This document shows, one piece after another, positions 14,934 through 25,535 of a stretch of DNA of 64,000 bases (the stretch's first letter is position 1; the number at the start of each line of letters is the position of its first letter). The notes below the pieces were generated by a model that was not told the origin of the DNA, did no database searches, and saw only the letters and a list, made by a program, of their open reading frames with translations. Location of the stretch: assembly GCA_004154925.1 (NCBI GenBank), contig QJNS01000139.1:62001-126000 (forward strand), written 5' to 3'. This DNA comes from Monosporascus cannonballus. Lineage: Eukaryota; Ascomycota; Sordariomycetes; Xylariales. A program made the position numbers and the translations under genes.

Positions 14934-16037
14934 TTATACCTTGGTAGCCAGCACCCTCAATCTCACGTAACCGATCTGAGACCCGCCGCTCGGATTCCTG
15001 CACGCACACTCCAAAACATCAACTACCTCCCTAACGCACTCCTCCCTCAGCGGCCCTTCCTCGACGGCCTCAAAGAACTGCGCACCCATGAGCCGCACCC
15101 AGGCCTCGACTCCCCCCTGGTCCGTCGCGGGCGTAGGTCTGTACTCCCTCTCGAGGCAGTCAACCCTCCACCCGCCGACCGTGCGCTCCATCATCTCCGT
15201 GACCCACGCTTCGTCAGGGAAGAACCAGGGGTCCGCGCGGCGCGCCGCCTCGAGGCCCCCATCTGCGCGCCGCGCCACCGCCATCAGCAGCGCCGCCCGC
15301 ATCTCCGCCACGTTGCCCAGCCCGCCCATCTCGAACGCAAAGACGCCGCCCGGCGCGAGCGCCGAGCGCACCCCGCGGAAGAAGTTCGCCTGCGCGGCCG
15401 CCGGTGCCCGCAGGATCCAGTGTAGTGCCGCGTTCGAGAAGGCCTTGGTGAAGGCCCCCGTCTGCAAGTGCGGCGTCCCGATCAGGTCCAGTGCGTCGTT
15501 CACTAGGTGAAGGAATTTAGTTCGTGGCTGGAAGGGAACCAAGGTCTTCCATCGTGGATTTTGGATCCCTTCCCTTGGCTCAATGGCGTGAGTTGGACGG
15601 TACTTGCCTTCGAAGGTGCATTTCGAAGCGCCGGCGCTCTCCGCGGCCTTGCTGGCTGCTTCGATCATGGCTGGGGAGGAGTCAGTGCCGTGGATTCTCC
15701 CGTTTCCCTGCGCGAGGATCTCGTGGATCTGGAGGTTGAGAACCCCATCTAGGGCGTGTAAGTCAAGTCAGAATAGCGTATTGGATATCATCAAGATCTG
15801 GTGTGATAATTTGCGCAGCTGGGACATAAATATAGTCACAACAACCTACCTCCACATCCGATGTCCAAGATTACATCGTCCTTCTGTGGATCGAGCCATT
15901 GCATAATCTTGCCCGCGAGTTTCGGCACGAATGAAGCTGCATTCTGGTATGCCTGATCATGCCGTTAGGATGATTGCTTAAGGAGTATAGCATGGCGGAC
16001 TTGCGTCTGAAGACCAGTGGTCTTTCCTGTCTGACAT
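14934..16037 (-). CDS. class I SAM-dependent methyltransferase, 4 exons
   Basis: Exons on the minus strand are 16005-16037, 15850-15952, 15608-15748 and 14934-15502, giving 281 residues. The joined protein starts MSDRKDHWSSD and runs into AYQNAASFVPKL, then the SAM-binding motif I VILDIGCGDG (about residues 38-47), the acidic motif GTDSS, and AFSNAALHWIL near the middle. This matches fungal trans-aconitate/malonyl-ACP methyltransferase-like proteins that methylate small molecules; the substrate is unknown. Introns 1 (15953-16004, 52 nt, CTAAC branch site) and 3 (15503-15607, 105 nt) both begin GCAAGT and end AG, so they are GC-AG introns. Intron 2 (15749-15849, 101 nt) is GT-AG. The three joins restore frame and the conserved motifs, including CTFEV...LQTGAFTKAFSNAALHW. 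The start was chosen because it leads straight into the usual WSxDAY N terminus. The protein is probably cytosolic. Confidence 0.85.
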
Positions 16038-16411
16038 TGTGGGATGTAACGTACTATGTATAGGATTCAACAGAGTACCGATAGGGTATTACAGACTAAT
16101 GGCAATCTCAACACACCGACACTCGGTCATATAACACGAAGTATTCGAGCTCCCCCCGCTTCCAGGATGGATTTAGCTTCCTACGCTAGGCCGGTATCGG
16201 GGCTACTACATCAGGGGGCTTGAGAGGTTGTTGAGTGTGTCACCCAGTAAGAGCAGGACAGAAGCTGGTAATAATCGATGGAGAAGCAAACTCGGTGAGT
16301 ACCTACTCGGATTTAGAGTTGTGGTAAGGGATAAAACATGGACCAGCTTCTCGAATTGCAACTCCGCGAAGGGTATCTTCGGCCCATCGTTGCAACGATA
16401 TGCTAGCGCAT
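16038..16411. other. intergenic, methyltransferase promoter side
   Basis: These 374 bases lie between the 5' end of the methyltransferase gene and the 3' end of the amidase gene, both on the minus strand. The stretch should hold the methyltransferase promoter and the amidase 3' untranslated region. I see no recognisable element or conserved frame. Confidence 0.5.
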
Positions 16412-18216
16412 TCAGTCGATATCAAGCAGCTTATACTTCTCCTCTCCCAACGCCTCTTCCACCCTCTTCATAATGGCCAGCACCTTTTCCTCTTCCAGCC
16501 TTCTCCCCACGATCTGAACTCCAACTGGAAGCCCGTGCATGGCCTCCGCACTGTAAAGCTTGTATGCGCCTTGCGCCACACCGTTCAGCTTCCTTAGATT
16601 AAAGCCGGCCGGGAGTTTATCGAGATCCTTGTCCACATGAGTCACGGGTATTACTCCGCATGTATAGTCCAGCTTCAAGGATTAGTCAGCGTTTCACGAT
16701 GGGACCGAGGGGATGAAACTTACCACGTTGAAAAGAAAGGTGTAGCCGCAGCTACTCACAGCATCTTTCATACCACCGTGGGGGACGGCTGGTGTGGCAT
16801 TCGGAGGCGTAAGTAGGAAGTCGACGTCGGCGCTGTTCCACCACTGGAACCACTTATACCGGTAAGCCTCGCGCTTCGCAACCAGCTTCCAGTTCTCGAA
16901 GGCAGTCTTCTCGTGCCACCCCTGGATGAGCCCGGCCCAGATATCATCCCGGCGGACGTACTTTACCCAGAGGTAGTACAGATACTTGAACGGCCGCGGC
17001 AGTCGCATGAGCCAGTCCAGCTGGTGGGCTCCCGGGTCGTTCCGCTCGCCGTATCGGAAGAAGGACATGAACATCTTGCAGCCGTCGGCATTCAGGAGGT
17101 GCGCACCGAGGTACAGGGCTTCGTAGGGCGAAGGCGGGTCAATCTCGACAATCTCGTGGCCGGCACGCCTCAGAGCAGCTTCCGTCTTGCCGAGCGCCCT
17201 GATGCATGCGGGGCTAGGATCGACGACACCATCCGTCCTCATGATTCCCACCCGCAACTTCGTCTTTGCCGCGTACTCTTTCTCGACCTCCGGCCTCCAC
17301 GCCAGCGGATGGACAGAGGGGTCGTATTTCCACGGTTGCATCTCGATTATCGACCGCGTGAAGTACGTGAGGTCGTTCAGCGTCCTCGTCATAGGGCTGT
17401 AGACGCTGGGCACGCCTTCCTGACCTGGCATGCCCGTGCATATGCCCATCTTCGGCCACCGCCCGATCGAGCACCGCAGGCTGTAGATACCGGAGAAATG
17501 CGCTGGTGCGCGCACGCTGCCAGCGACGTCGCTGCCGATCCCGATCCTCCCACCCAGAGCCAGCAGCGCCGCCTCGCCGCCGGTGGACCCACCGGGGGAG
17601 TACTTGCTGTTATGGGGGTTGGTGCACCGGCCCCAGACGTCATTAGTGGACTCAAAGCTGAGCATGGTGATGGGCAGGTTCGTCTTCACGTACGGAACGG
17701 CGCCTGCGTCCTTGAGCAGGCGCACGATGGCGCCGTCCTCGGGCTCCTTGTTGCCCACGAAGCCGCTGTAGCCGACCGTCGTATCGAACCCTCCGACGAT
17801 AATCGTATCCTTCAGGCTGACCGGGATGCCGGCCAGGGGACCCCCGAAATTGATGGATCCGTCCTGCAGCCAGCCATCCGCCGCCGAGACCATGACCTCG
17901 GTCAGACAGTTTGTCTTCTCGTGTGCCCTCAACGCAACCCTACCGTAGGTCCGCAGGATGTCGGCGGGCTGCAGCACATTCCTGTGTACACCCTGGACGA
18001 GCTCCTCGATGGGCTTCTCAATAACCTCTCGGTCAAATGCCGTGAACGGCCCGTGGCATTGCGTCAACGCTCTGATCCTCTCCGCTCTTTCATTTTGCTT
18101 AAATTTGCTGTCTACTGTGAATAAGTTGGCCGGGGTAATGTGTCGCCCCGGAATCGGAGTTTAGAGATTGGGAAAGCTTACCAGTCTCGTCTGTGCTGTA
18201 GGTATTGAAAGAGCAT
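16412..18216 (-). CDS. amidase signature family hydrolase, 3 exons
   Basis: Exons on the minus strand are 18182-18216, 16724-18107 and 16412-16672, giving 559 residues, a normal length for fungal acetamidase/FAAH-like amidases. The Ser-cisSer-Lys triad is visible: Lys about 111 in GIPVSLKDT, cis-Ser about 186 in SPGGSTGGE, and nucleophile Ser about 209 in GSDVAGSVRAPAHFSG. The spacing between the two serines is 23 rather than the 24 seen in FAAH, and the motif reads DVAGS rather than the usual DIGGS. Intron 2 (16673-16723, 51 nt, GTAAGT...GAAG) joins YTFLFNV to LDYTCGVIPVTHV, the expected family phrase. Intron 1 (18108-18181, 74 nt, GTAAGC...CAG) supplies the short N terminus MLFQYLQHRRD; this first exon is less certain. 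The enzyme would hydrolyse a small or fatty amide. It is divergent from the MBL-fold gene and upstream of the methyltransferase on the same strand. Confidence 0.88.
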
Positions 18217-19008
18217 GGCTATCTTTACGGTAGGGCTAACTAGGAGCGCGACTGGCGATTTAGACAGGTCGGTCACACAGGAAGGATATAAAAAGTGTGA
18301 AACAGCTTCGGATATGAAAATGGAAAGCTGCCTTAGTTACCGACTATTCGTAGGAAAAAATCAATTATCTTGAGAAAGGAGGATGTAAGTGAGTGCAGAT
18401 AAGCTCAAGCTTTTATGAAGGGCATCGTACGCTGTGGGGGAGCTTGGAAATTTGGTACAACCCTCTGTCTTATCTGACAGGCTGGAATGCCCCAGTTAGC
18501 GCAGCTCCGGCCCCGGTCTCGTTCCCCGCCGTTGACAGCCACGTGGAGCTACCCCATCCGGTGCGGAGCTTAGCGTCGGTTAGACTGGAGAGAGAAGCAG
18601 GGAGGGGTAGATGGTAGCTTATAAGTACTACTTGTATCAGGTGTAAGCCGGTATAACCTCTCTGACGTATTTTACGGTGGATATAATAGTCAGAGGACTT
18701 ATACAGATTGTGTTACTCCTCGTATGACTTAGTTCTTAGGGTGAGACGATGTACCTACGTAGGGCATCATATACCAGCTTAGCTTGACCTAAATAACCCC
18801 AACACCGAGCAATACTCGTGGAACCCACAACACCACCACTCAGTTAACCCAGGCAGTCCTACATTCAAAAAGGTGATTATCAAGTTGCATCTGGATTGCA
18901 TTGAACCGCAGTAAGATTTTGGTCCCTGGCGAGACGGTATAAGTCAGCGACCTCTGCAAGGCAAATCAAGTCTTTTAAAAACGGAAGTTGGGAGTACCGA
19001 CTGGCAAC
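18217..19008. promoter_or_regulatory. divergent intergenic region, amidase / MBL-fold gene
   Basis: This roughly 0.8 kb stretch separates two genes transcribed away from each other and must carry both promoters. A TATA-like 'gatataaaaag' sits near 18,284-18,294. A frame at 18,393-18,617 has no family resemblance and is not called. No other element is clear. Confidence 0.4.
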
Positions 19009-19965
19009 ATGACATCGACCGAGCCCCCGTACGATCCCCAGAGGACAGGATCCTGGCTCGTATGCGCGGCCTGCGGAACGCAGTACCCGACTGCAGACCG
19101 GCACGAGGTGAAGACGTGCTTCATATGCGACGACCCCCGGCAGTTCACGCCGCCGATAGGGCAGGTCTTCACGACGCTGGACGAGCTGCGCCGCTCGCGC
19201 CACAAGAACAAGTGGTTGCCGTTTTCTTGTGACGACCGCTTCACGTCCATCTTCACGGAGCCCAAGGTCGGCATCGGCCAGCGCGCCATCCTGGTGCGCA
19301 CGCCGCGGGGCAACGTGCTCTGGGACTGCGTCACGCTACTGGACGACGAGACGGTCAAGAACATCAGGGACCTCGGCGGCCTGAAGGCCATCGTCATCTC
19401 GCACCCGCACTTCTACTCGGCGCACGTCGAGTGGGCGCGCGCATTCGACTGCCCCGTCTACCTCGCGGCCGAGGACAGGAAGTGGACTGCGCAGTCCTCG
19501 GAACACCAGGTCTTCGTGACTGAGACGGAATGGGACCTGGAGATCGACGGCGAGGCGTCCGGGGCCAAAGTCCTGAAGCTTGGGGGCCACTTCCCGGGCT
19601 CGTCCGTCCTGCTGTACGACGGCCGCATGCTAATCGCCGACACGATGGTCACAACCCCTGCAGGGTTGGGTAACTGGGAGACGGACGCTGTTGGCGGGAG
19701 CCGTGATCGGCCGCGTGGCATGAATAGCTTCGCCTTCATGTGGAGTATCCCTAACATGATCCCGCTGCCGCCTATCGAGATAGACAGGATGTGGAACATT
19801 CTAAAGAAGTACGAGTTTAGGAGCACGCATGGGCTCCTCGTGGGCATGGACATCGTCAAGACGGTGCCCGAGATGAGGCGACGAGTCGAGTTGAGCATGC
19901 AGATACATATATACCATTGCCAAGGAGGCGATGACCACGCTTCGTTAGAGGAGAAGACGGGATGA
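19009..19965 (+). CDS. MBL-fold hydrolase with zinc-ribbon-like N terminus
   Basis: This single exon encodes 318 residues from the ATG at 19,009; the in-frame codons just before it (from TTG 18,988) lack an ATG. Residues 19-40 hold two CxxC pairs (CAAC and CFIC), a small zinc-ribbon-like module before the hydrolase domain. The metallo-beta-lactamase fold is indicated by VISHPHFYSAHVEW (the HxHxDH region), GGHFPGSSVLLY (third histidine), IADTMVTT (bridging Asp) and a late THG histidine. In the first motif the usual Asp before the last His is absent (HPHFYSAH), so one metal site may be altered. This variant seems to be a fungal subfamily trait rather than damage. The substrate is unknown; lactams, lactones and thioesters are typical of the fold. 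It is convergent with the oxidoreductase gene, with only 42 bases between the stops. Confidence 0.8.
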   Translation: MTSTEPPYDPQRTGSWLVCAACGTQYPTADRHEVKTCFICDDPRQFTPPIGQVFTTLDELRRSRHKNKWLPFSCDDRFTSIFTEPKVGIGQRAILVRTPRGNVLWDCVTLLDDETVKNIRDLGGLKAIVISHPHFYSAHVEWARAFDCPVYLAAEDRKWTAQSSEHQVFVTETEWDLEIDGEASGAKVLKLGGHFPGSSVLLYDGRMLIADTMVTTPAGLGNWETDAVGGSRDRPRGMNSFAFMWSIPNMIPLPPIEIDRMWNILKKYEFRSTHGLLVGMDIVKTVPEMRRRVELSMQIHIYHCQGGDDHASLEEKTG

Positions 19966-19992
19966 GAGTCATGATATCTATGCTACACGAAT

Positions 19993-19998
19993 AATAAA
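19993..19998 (+). terminator. AATAAA polyadenylation-like signal
   Basis: AATAAA occurs 28 bases after the stop of the MBL-fold gene, inside the 42-base gap to the convergent oxidoreductase gene. It implies that the two 3' untranslated regions overlap. Fungal poly(A) signals are loose, so the call is tentative. Confidence 0.4.
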
Positions 19999-20007
19999 AG
20001 AAGTATC

Positions 20008-21205
20008 CTACAATTTGCTATTGCCAGGCTGCGGGATCTTCACCACGACCTTCCCCCACGTCCCTCGTGAGCCGAGCGCCAGCAGGGCGTCCGGGACACT
20101 CTCGAGCCCGACGAATTCCTGGTCCGCGAACACCGTGCCCCGGAACTTGCCCTGCTCTATCAGCTTCCCAATGCCGTCCCAGACGACCGGGATCTTGTCC
20201 TTCTCGAACCTGGCGTAGGCGCCCCAGTGTATGCCGACGAGGCTGATGTTCTTCAGCAGCACCTTGTTCATAGCGACCTTCTCGATGGCTCCCGCCGCGA
20301 ACCCTACGACAAGGATGCGGCCGTTCCACGCGACGCACTTGGTGCTCTTGTCGACCACGCCCACAGGGTCGTACACGATGTCGACGCCCCGGCCACGCGG
20401 GGTCAGCTTCCGCACGAGCTCCGGCCAGCCCGGGTCGCGGTAGTCGACGACGTGGTCGGCGCCGAACGCGCGCGCCACCTCGCGCTTGCGCTCCGTCCCC
20501 GCCGTCGCGATCACCGTGGCCCCGAAGGCCTTGGCCACCTGCAGGGCGGCGAGCCCGACGCCGCCCGCCGCCGCGTGCACCAGCACCCAGTCGCCCGCCC
20601 GCACCCCCGCCCGCAGCACCAGCGCCCCGTAGCTCGTCGGCGCCGTCACAAACAGGCCCGCCGCATCCACCATCGACCACCCCTCCGGCACCGGCAGAAG
20701 GTCGTGCTCCCGCGCGCACACCCGCGTCGCGTATGCGCCCTGACTCGCGCCGAACACGCGGCTGCCTATGGGGAACCGCGGCGTCTTAGAAGACGCGGGA
20801 GTCGCGAGCACGATTCCGGAGAACTCGGCCCCGGCCACCCAGGGAAATGCTGCACGGTTTAGTTAGTTAAAAACCCGGTCGGGATTGGGGATGGTAATAG
20901 CGATGACTAAGGAAGGGAAAGGGGCTTGGATCGTGTTGTACGAAGGAAGAAAATCGGTCGGTGGCTGACGTGGTTGATTCTGGTATTTTCCCTGTATCTG
21001 CAGGATGTCGAAGAAGTTGGTCGCCGCCGCGTGGACTTCAATTAGGTAGTCATCCGGACCTGGCTTTGGGTCCGGAAGCTCGGTCACCTCGAGCTCCTTC
21101 GGGCCCTGAGAGCGGGATTAGCAACTACATTATGGATGTCTTGTAGATTGTCCAATTCATCATCATCTGTACCTTGACATATTCAGTAAGTTGGATACCC
21201 CGCAT
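20008..21205 (-). CDS. MDR-family quinone oxidoreductase-like enzyme, 3 exons
   Basis: Exons on the minus strand are 21173-21205, 20970-21105 and 20008-20849, giving 336 residues. Exon 1 encodes MRGIQLTEYVK. Intron 1 (21106-21172, 67 nt, GTACAG...TCAG, TGCTAAT branch) joins it to GPKELEVTELPDPKPGPDDY. Intron 2 (20850-20969, 120 nt, GTCAGC...GCAG, AACTAAC branch) joins GKYQNQP to PFPWVAGAEFSG, the standard phrase of the family. The nucleotide-binding motif AAAGGVGLAALQVAKAFGA and the later GADHVVDY fit an NADPH-dependent zeta-crystallin/QOR-type reductase. No structural or catalytic zinc cysteines are seen, so it is not a zinc alcohol dehydrogenase. Typical substrates are quinones and activated enones. 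It is convergent with the MBL-fold gene; its promoter borders the family A transposon that starts at 21,390. Confidence 0.88.
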
Positions 21206-21403
21206 GTTCGGCAGCTAAAACACGAGACAAACGGATATGAGATGACAATTGTAGAATGAAGGTGCTAGAAATCGCAATGCATAAAACGTTACCCGGTTCA
21301 AGGTTGCTTCTTCATAAGGATTGGTAGACGGGCGTGCGCAGCCGAGGTACGATGGTCAACCTTGGCAATAGGTATCCGACTTCGTCAATTACCTCAGCTA
21401 GCT

Positions 21404-21514
21404 CAGGCCTCTGCTGGCTCGTTTCTATATTTGATGTATTTTTATGTACTACGCCAAGGCGCTAAAATTAAGTAATCAAATAACGTATGCCCGTAACGAA
21501 CCAGCGAGGCCTGA
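21404..21514. repeat. subterminal inverted repeat of family A
   Basis: About 20 bases (caggcctctgctggctcgtt, 21,404-21,423) recur inverted as aacgaaccagcgaggcctga (21,495-21,514), about 70 bases apart, just inside the left end of A1. The same pair is present in A2 at 24,741-24,760 and 24,835-24,854. It could form a hairpin or act as paired transposase binding sites. Confidence 0.75.
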
Positions 21515-21966
21515 ATTAAAATTGCACAAAAACTTTTAATTTACTACTTTTCTTAATAAAATAACCGATGGCTTTAGTTTATATAACTAATTTAAAGCGA
21601 TTAATTTTAATATTTTAAATACATATTATATATAAATTAATATATGTATAGAAACATTTTCGAATTTTTTGGATAATAATTAGGGCTAATATAGCTAAGT
21701 TAAAATTTAGTAAAATTGTCGATTATAACACTTTTATAATTGTGATAACGCAAATATCGCATATATTATTTTGCTATAAGTTGTTTGAGGATAATTTAAT
21801 ATGGGAAAGTCTGTTTAGTTATATTTTTGCTCGTATAGTGAAGTGGGGCGGGGTGTTTCACCCATGATCAGGCTCGGCTGATCAGAAAGCCCGAGTTTCG
21901 CATGTATATTAAGAAGTTCTTTTTCGCCATGGGTTCAAACCCCAGGCATCATCAGCAACCATCACT

Positions 21967-24867
21967 TACCTCATCTTGATCAGGACCTCATTTTGGAGGT
22001 TGTGGCTACGCCTGCGGCGCAGCAGCCGTAACCACAGCTATAGCTTTTAATTAAGAAGTATCTGTCAGGGGTCCAATATATCAGCTAAACTCCTTTAAGA
22101 ATAATACCCACAACAATAACAAAACCTTTAAAATAAGGCCTAATAACAAATTATAATTTTTTCGTTCCATTTAATATATTTTTATATAAATTCGCAAAAA
22201 TTATTATTATTAATTTTAATAAAATATATTAATTATAAAATTTCTAATATTTTAACTTATATAATTTCATATAAAATTAAAATATTTATTTCTTCATATA
22301 ACAATAATTTTAATTAATACGAAATAAAAATTATTATAATAAAAAAATAACCCAAAATTTTAATTAATATATATTATAATTTTTTACCACCTTTAGGTTA
22401 ATACGATAATAATATAATCTTATAAGCCAAAATAATAATATATAAGTTTTAAAATTACTTATAATAAACCCCGAAATATATTTTTTTCTTAATTAGCTAA
22501 ATATAAATAATATACTTAAAATTTTAAGATAAATATTTTAAACCTTTAAATATTTATTTTTCCAAAATAAAGTATTTGTTTTTATTTAATGTTTTTACCG
22601 ATTTTTTGCCGATATAAACGTAATTAACTTATATGCTAATATTATGTATACGGCCGATAACTTTACGGAAATTTTACGCCGTCGGTTTATTCGCCTTATA
22701 TTAGGCGTTATGCTTGGCGGATAAGGCCGTATTTTACGAAAAAAATAAGTTAATACGGTATATAATCTGGTTTTCGGAAAACTTAATATTTTTTTCGTTA
22801 TTAAAATAAGTTTCGGAAAATCCTTAATTATTTAAATTTTTTTTAATAATCGATTTAATTATTATTTAAGTTATATTATTAATTAAGCTAATAAAAAATG
22901 ACAAATTTCTGTATTAGCAGTTCTATATTTTACTTTTATTTTAATATTTGCGGATACGAAAAAGCTTAATTTAAAAATGGTCGACCGTATAATTACTAAA
23001 CGGCATAACCATATTATTTTTAATTCTGAATAAATATCGAATAATTAAGTTTAAATTATTATATTAAATTTTATTTTTAAATAATAATATAAATTAATTA
23101 TTATTAACAAAATATATTTATTATCGGAATAAAAAGATTTCCGGCTTAAATATGTTAATATCCGTAACCTACACTTTATTTTCCCTCTCTATATACATTA
23201 ATTTGCGTATATAATAATTGTTAATAATATTACAGAAAAAAAGATTGTAAAATATAGCGGTTTTTATCAAATCGGCGGCCTAATTAAATATAGCTATAAG
23301 GCGGAAGTCCGGCGTTTTAATATTAATTGTCCCGAAATCGATATTATTATTTTTCCCATATCCAAAAAATAATATTCGAATTAAAAGTACTTAAATTTTT
23401 TTAATAACTAATATATTCGAATCATTAAATAATATCCTTCGAATCCAGCTTAATAACTTACGTTCCATTATTAAGATTATTATTTATATTAATAATAGGG
23501 CGAAAACTATAAATATCTGCAACCACTTAATTAGGATTACGGTAAACCGGGGATACGGCTATAATAACGGGTAAAGACAGTAATAATATTTCGTATAACG
23601 ACATTATATCGAAACGTCATATTACAAATATAAACTTAAATATTAAAATTATCGTACTAAAATACGATATTATCCTGTTATACTTAGTTAAAAAACGTAG
23701 CTTATTTTAATTAGAACTATATTATTATAAAGAAATTAATACGGTTATCTTAATTTTCTTTATTAATTAAATTACATTTTTATTTAACGTATAATAACTT
23801 TTGCAAATACCTAGCTTTTTTAATATATTAATACTATCCCGTAATAACTTCGAGGATAATAAAACTTTGCCTAATAAATAAGGTAAATAATTGCCGTTAA
23901 TTTTGGAAATTATCTTAACCATTATAATTAGGATTATAAAAAAATTATATATAAAAATATCCGGATCATTATTATTACGAAACCGCTTTGTTTTTCGTTT
24001 CGTATTATAGAATTACCATTTTCTCTAGGATATATAATTACTTAATTCAAAAATTTAAATTAATTAAGTGTAAAAGTTTTTATAAAACGTTAATTTTTGT
24101 CCAAAATAATATAAATTATTTTAATTTCGAATAATACTTTTTTTAACGTATAACGGAATCTAGGCCTGTTTATAAAAGCTATAAGCTTTCCGTATAATAT
24201 ATTATAATATCTGTATATAACGAGATTTTAATTAATAAGAATTAAAAAGTTTTGTTAATTTTCGCATATTAATAATTATTCGCGTATTTATTTTTTTAAT
24301 ACGTTAATTAATTGGTTAATCCAAACGATTAAATTAAAATTTGGCCTAAATCGTTATAAAAAACCTAATTACGGATAAAACTTTTAAACGTTATATTAAT
24401 TTTTTTATGTTAATGCTAGAAATTCAAAATATACGTACGTATATTCTGTTTTAAGGGCGTAGCCCGGTAAAACTAGGAAAATTTGGATTTATCGTATTTT
24501 AAAAAGGGGGATAATAACGTAACGGATTCGGGCTGCAGTTATTATACGCGTTAGGATTTAAAAGTGGCAAATAAGTCCTAATCAGGATTAAAATAGTATT
24601 AATAATAAACTATGGCAGAAATAACGGTATATATATATATATATATATATAAAATATTTTATTATTAAGTTATTACGGATTTTCGTTTTTTTGAAAAAAC
24701 AAATGTACAAAACGAAACCATTTTTACGTAATTACAACTTAGGCCTCGCTGGCTCGTTACGGGGATTTGGTATTTGATTGGTTAATATTTAGCGTTATAG
24801 AGCGGTATTTGAGTGACTTTGAAGAAAGTGGAAAAACGAGCCAGAGAGGCCTGAGCTAGCTGAGGTA
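21967..24867 (-). mobile_element. longer family A-like element in inverted orientation (A2)
   Basis: The ends are TACCTCATCTTGATCAGG at 21,967 and the inverse of TACCTCAGCTAGCTCAGG at 24,867. They are terminal inverted repeats of about 20 bp with roughly four mismatches. The inner flank (gcctgcggcgcagc near 22,011) matches the right-end landmark of A1, A3 and A4, here reversed. At 2.9 kb it is about twice as long as A1/A3, so it is either the transposase-coding parent of the family or a copy with an insertion. The interior is heavily RIP-mutated and I recognise no transposase in it. A TA dinucleotide at both outer ends could be a target duplication. Confidence 0.55.
24628..24651. repeat. (TA)n microsatellite
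   Basis: An uninterrupted run of about 12 TA units lies inside A2, in RIP-mutated sequence. Confidence 0.9.
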
Positions 24868-25217
24868 AACCATCACCACTTAGCATGTCTTTTGTCATTT
24901 TTAGTCATCGAGATTCAACACTATTAATACAATCGGATTCAGTTCTTTGTTTTTCGACATTCCCATTCCGTACCGTGATATAAGATGGTTATCCGCATTG
25001 ATCAAGACCAATTCTCCTCATTCCAATTCAATAGACTGTTATTATTATGTTGTAACTATAAAAAAAGTTAAAAGCAGTTAAATTTAAAAAGTTTTTATAA
25101 TTATAATATAGCTAATTCAAATCCGATAAGTTTAATACTTTATATACACATTAAATATAAATTTATATATATATTATATTTTTTGGACTTTTTTAAATAA
25201 AAATTAAAATTAATACG

Positions 25218-25535
25218 TGTCACGGCGCTGTACGTCTCCTAGGTTTCTAGAAGATATTCTGTTGTTGCACGAGAAAGAAAGAAGAGAGCTATCTAGCAAG
25301 CGCGTAGTGTCAGCTAGCAGGAGGTGCTCTAGCACCCTATATACGAAAGATTTCCTCTGATCGGAACATATATGTTCCGGGACTAGATCACCTTAAAGTG
25401 CAATGCGCGTTCTAGAGCACCTGCAACTAGTCATCAATACACACACAACTGATGTCTCTTATATCTGACACGTAGCGCTTGTGTACATATAGCGAAACGG
25501 CGGCTTAAATAAGCCGCTTTGCTAGTGCCGTAACA
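25218..25535 (+). mobile_element. solo LTR with nested solo LTR inside
   Basis: The element starts TGTCACGGCG and ends GTGCCGTAACA, with the TG...CA ends of LTRs. It is flanked by the 5-bp duplication ATACG (25,213-25,217 and 25,536-25,540). Without the nested element at 25,308-25,475 it would be about 150 bp. No internal retrotransposon region remains, so this is a solo LTR left by LTR-LTR recombination. The superfamily is uncertain. It sits in family A1 between two parts that align to A4. Unlike the surrounding DNA it is not visibly RIP-mutated. Confidence 0.75.
25308..25470 (+). mobile_element. solo LTR of the Copia-type element
   Basis: This 163-bp sequence begins TGTCAGCTAGCAGGAGG and ends TATATCTGACA. 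It is nearly the same as the two LTRs of the full-length element at 38,934-44,232. It is flanked by the target duplication CGTAG (25,303-25,307 and 25,471-25,475). It keeps the GC-containing landmarks (cggaacatatatgttccggg, tgcgcgttctagagcacc) that are eroded in the full-length copy, so it is a close guide to the unmutated LTR. Confidence 0.92.

Larger units (their letters stand above)
21837..25025 (+). mobile_element. SINE-like insertion interrupted by A2
   Basis: About 130 bases (21,837-21,966) and about 158 bases (24,868-25,025) flank A2, break family A1 and are much less AT-rich. Together they could be one ~290 bp inserted element. The left half has a tRNA-like B box, GGTTCAAACCC (21,932-21,942), and a weak A-box-like TAGTGAAGTGGG (21,836-21,847). 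No folded tRNA with a matching acceptor stem can be drawn, so a tRNA-derived SINE is more likely than a tRNA gene. Boundaries are approximate. Confidence 0.3.

Noticed and set aside
16913..18124. A 403-codon plus-strand frame opposite the amidase gene.
   Set aside because: Antisense shadow of a GC-rich coding region; the minus strand has a clear amidase with its catalytic triad.
20018..20862. Long frames overlapping the oxidoreductase gene (233 codons minus, 211 codons plus).
   Set aside because: Arg/Ala/Gly-rich shadow translations of high-GC coding sequence without motifs.
21836..21960. A tRNA gene suggested by the B box GGTTCAAACCC.
   Set aside because: The box spacing is too wide without a clear intron and the acceptor stem halves do not pair; treated as SINE-like instead.
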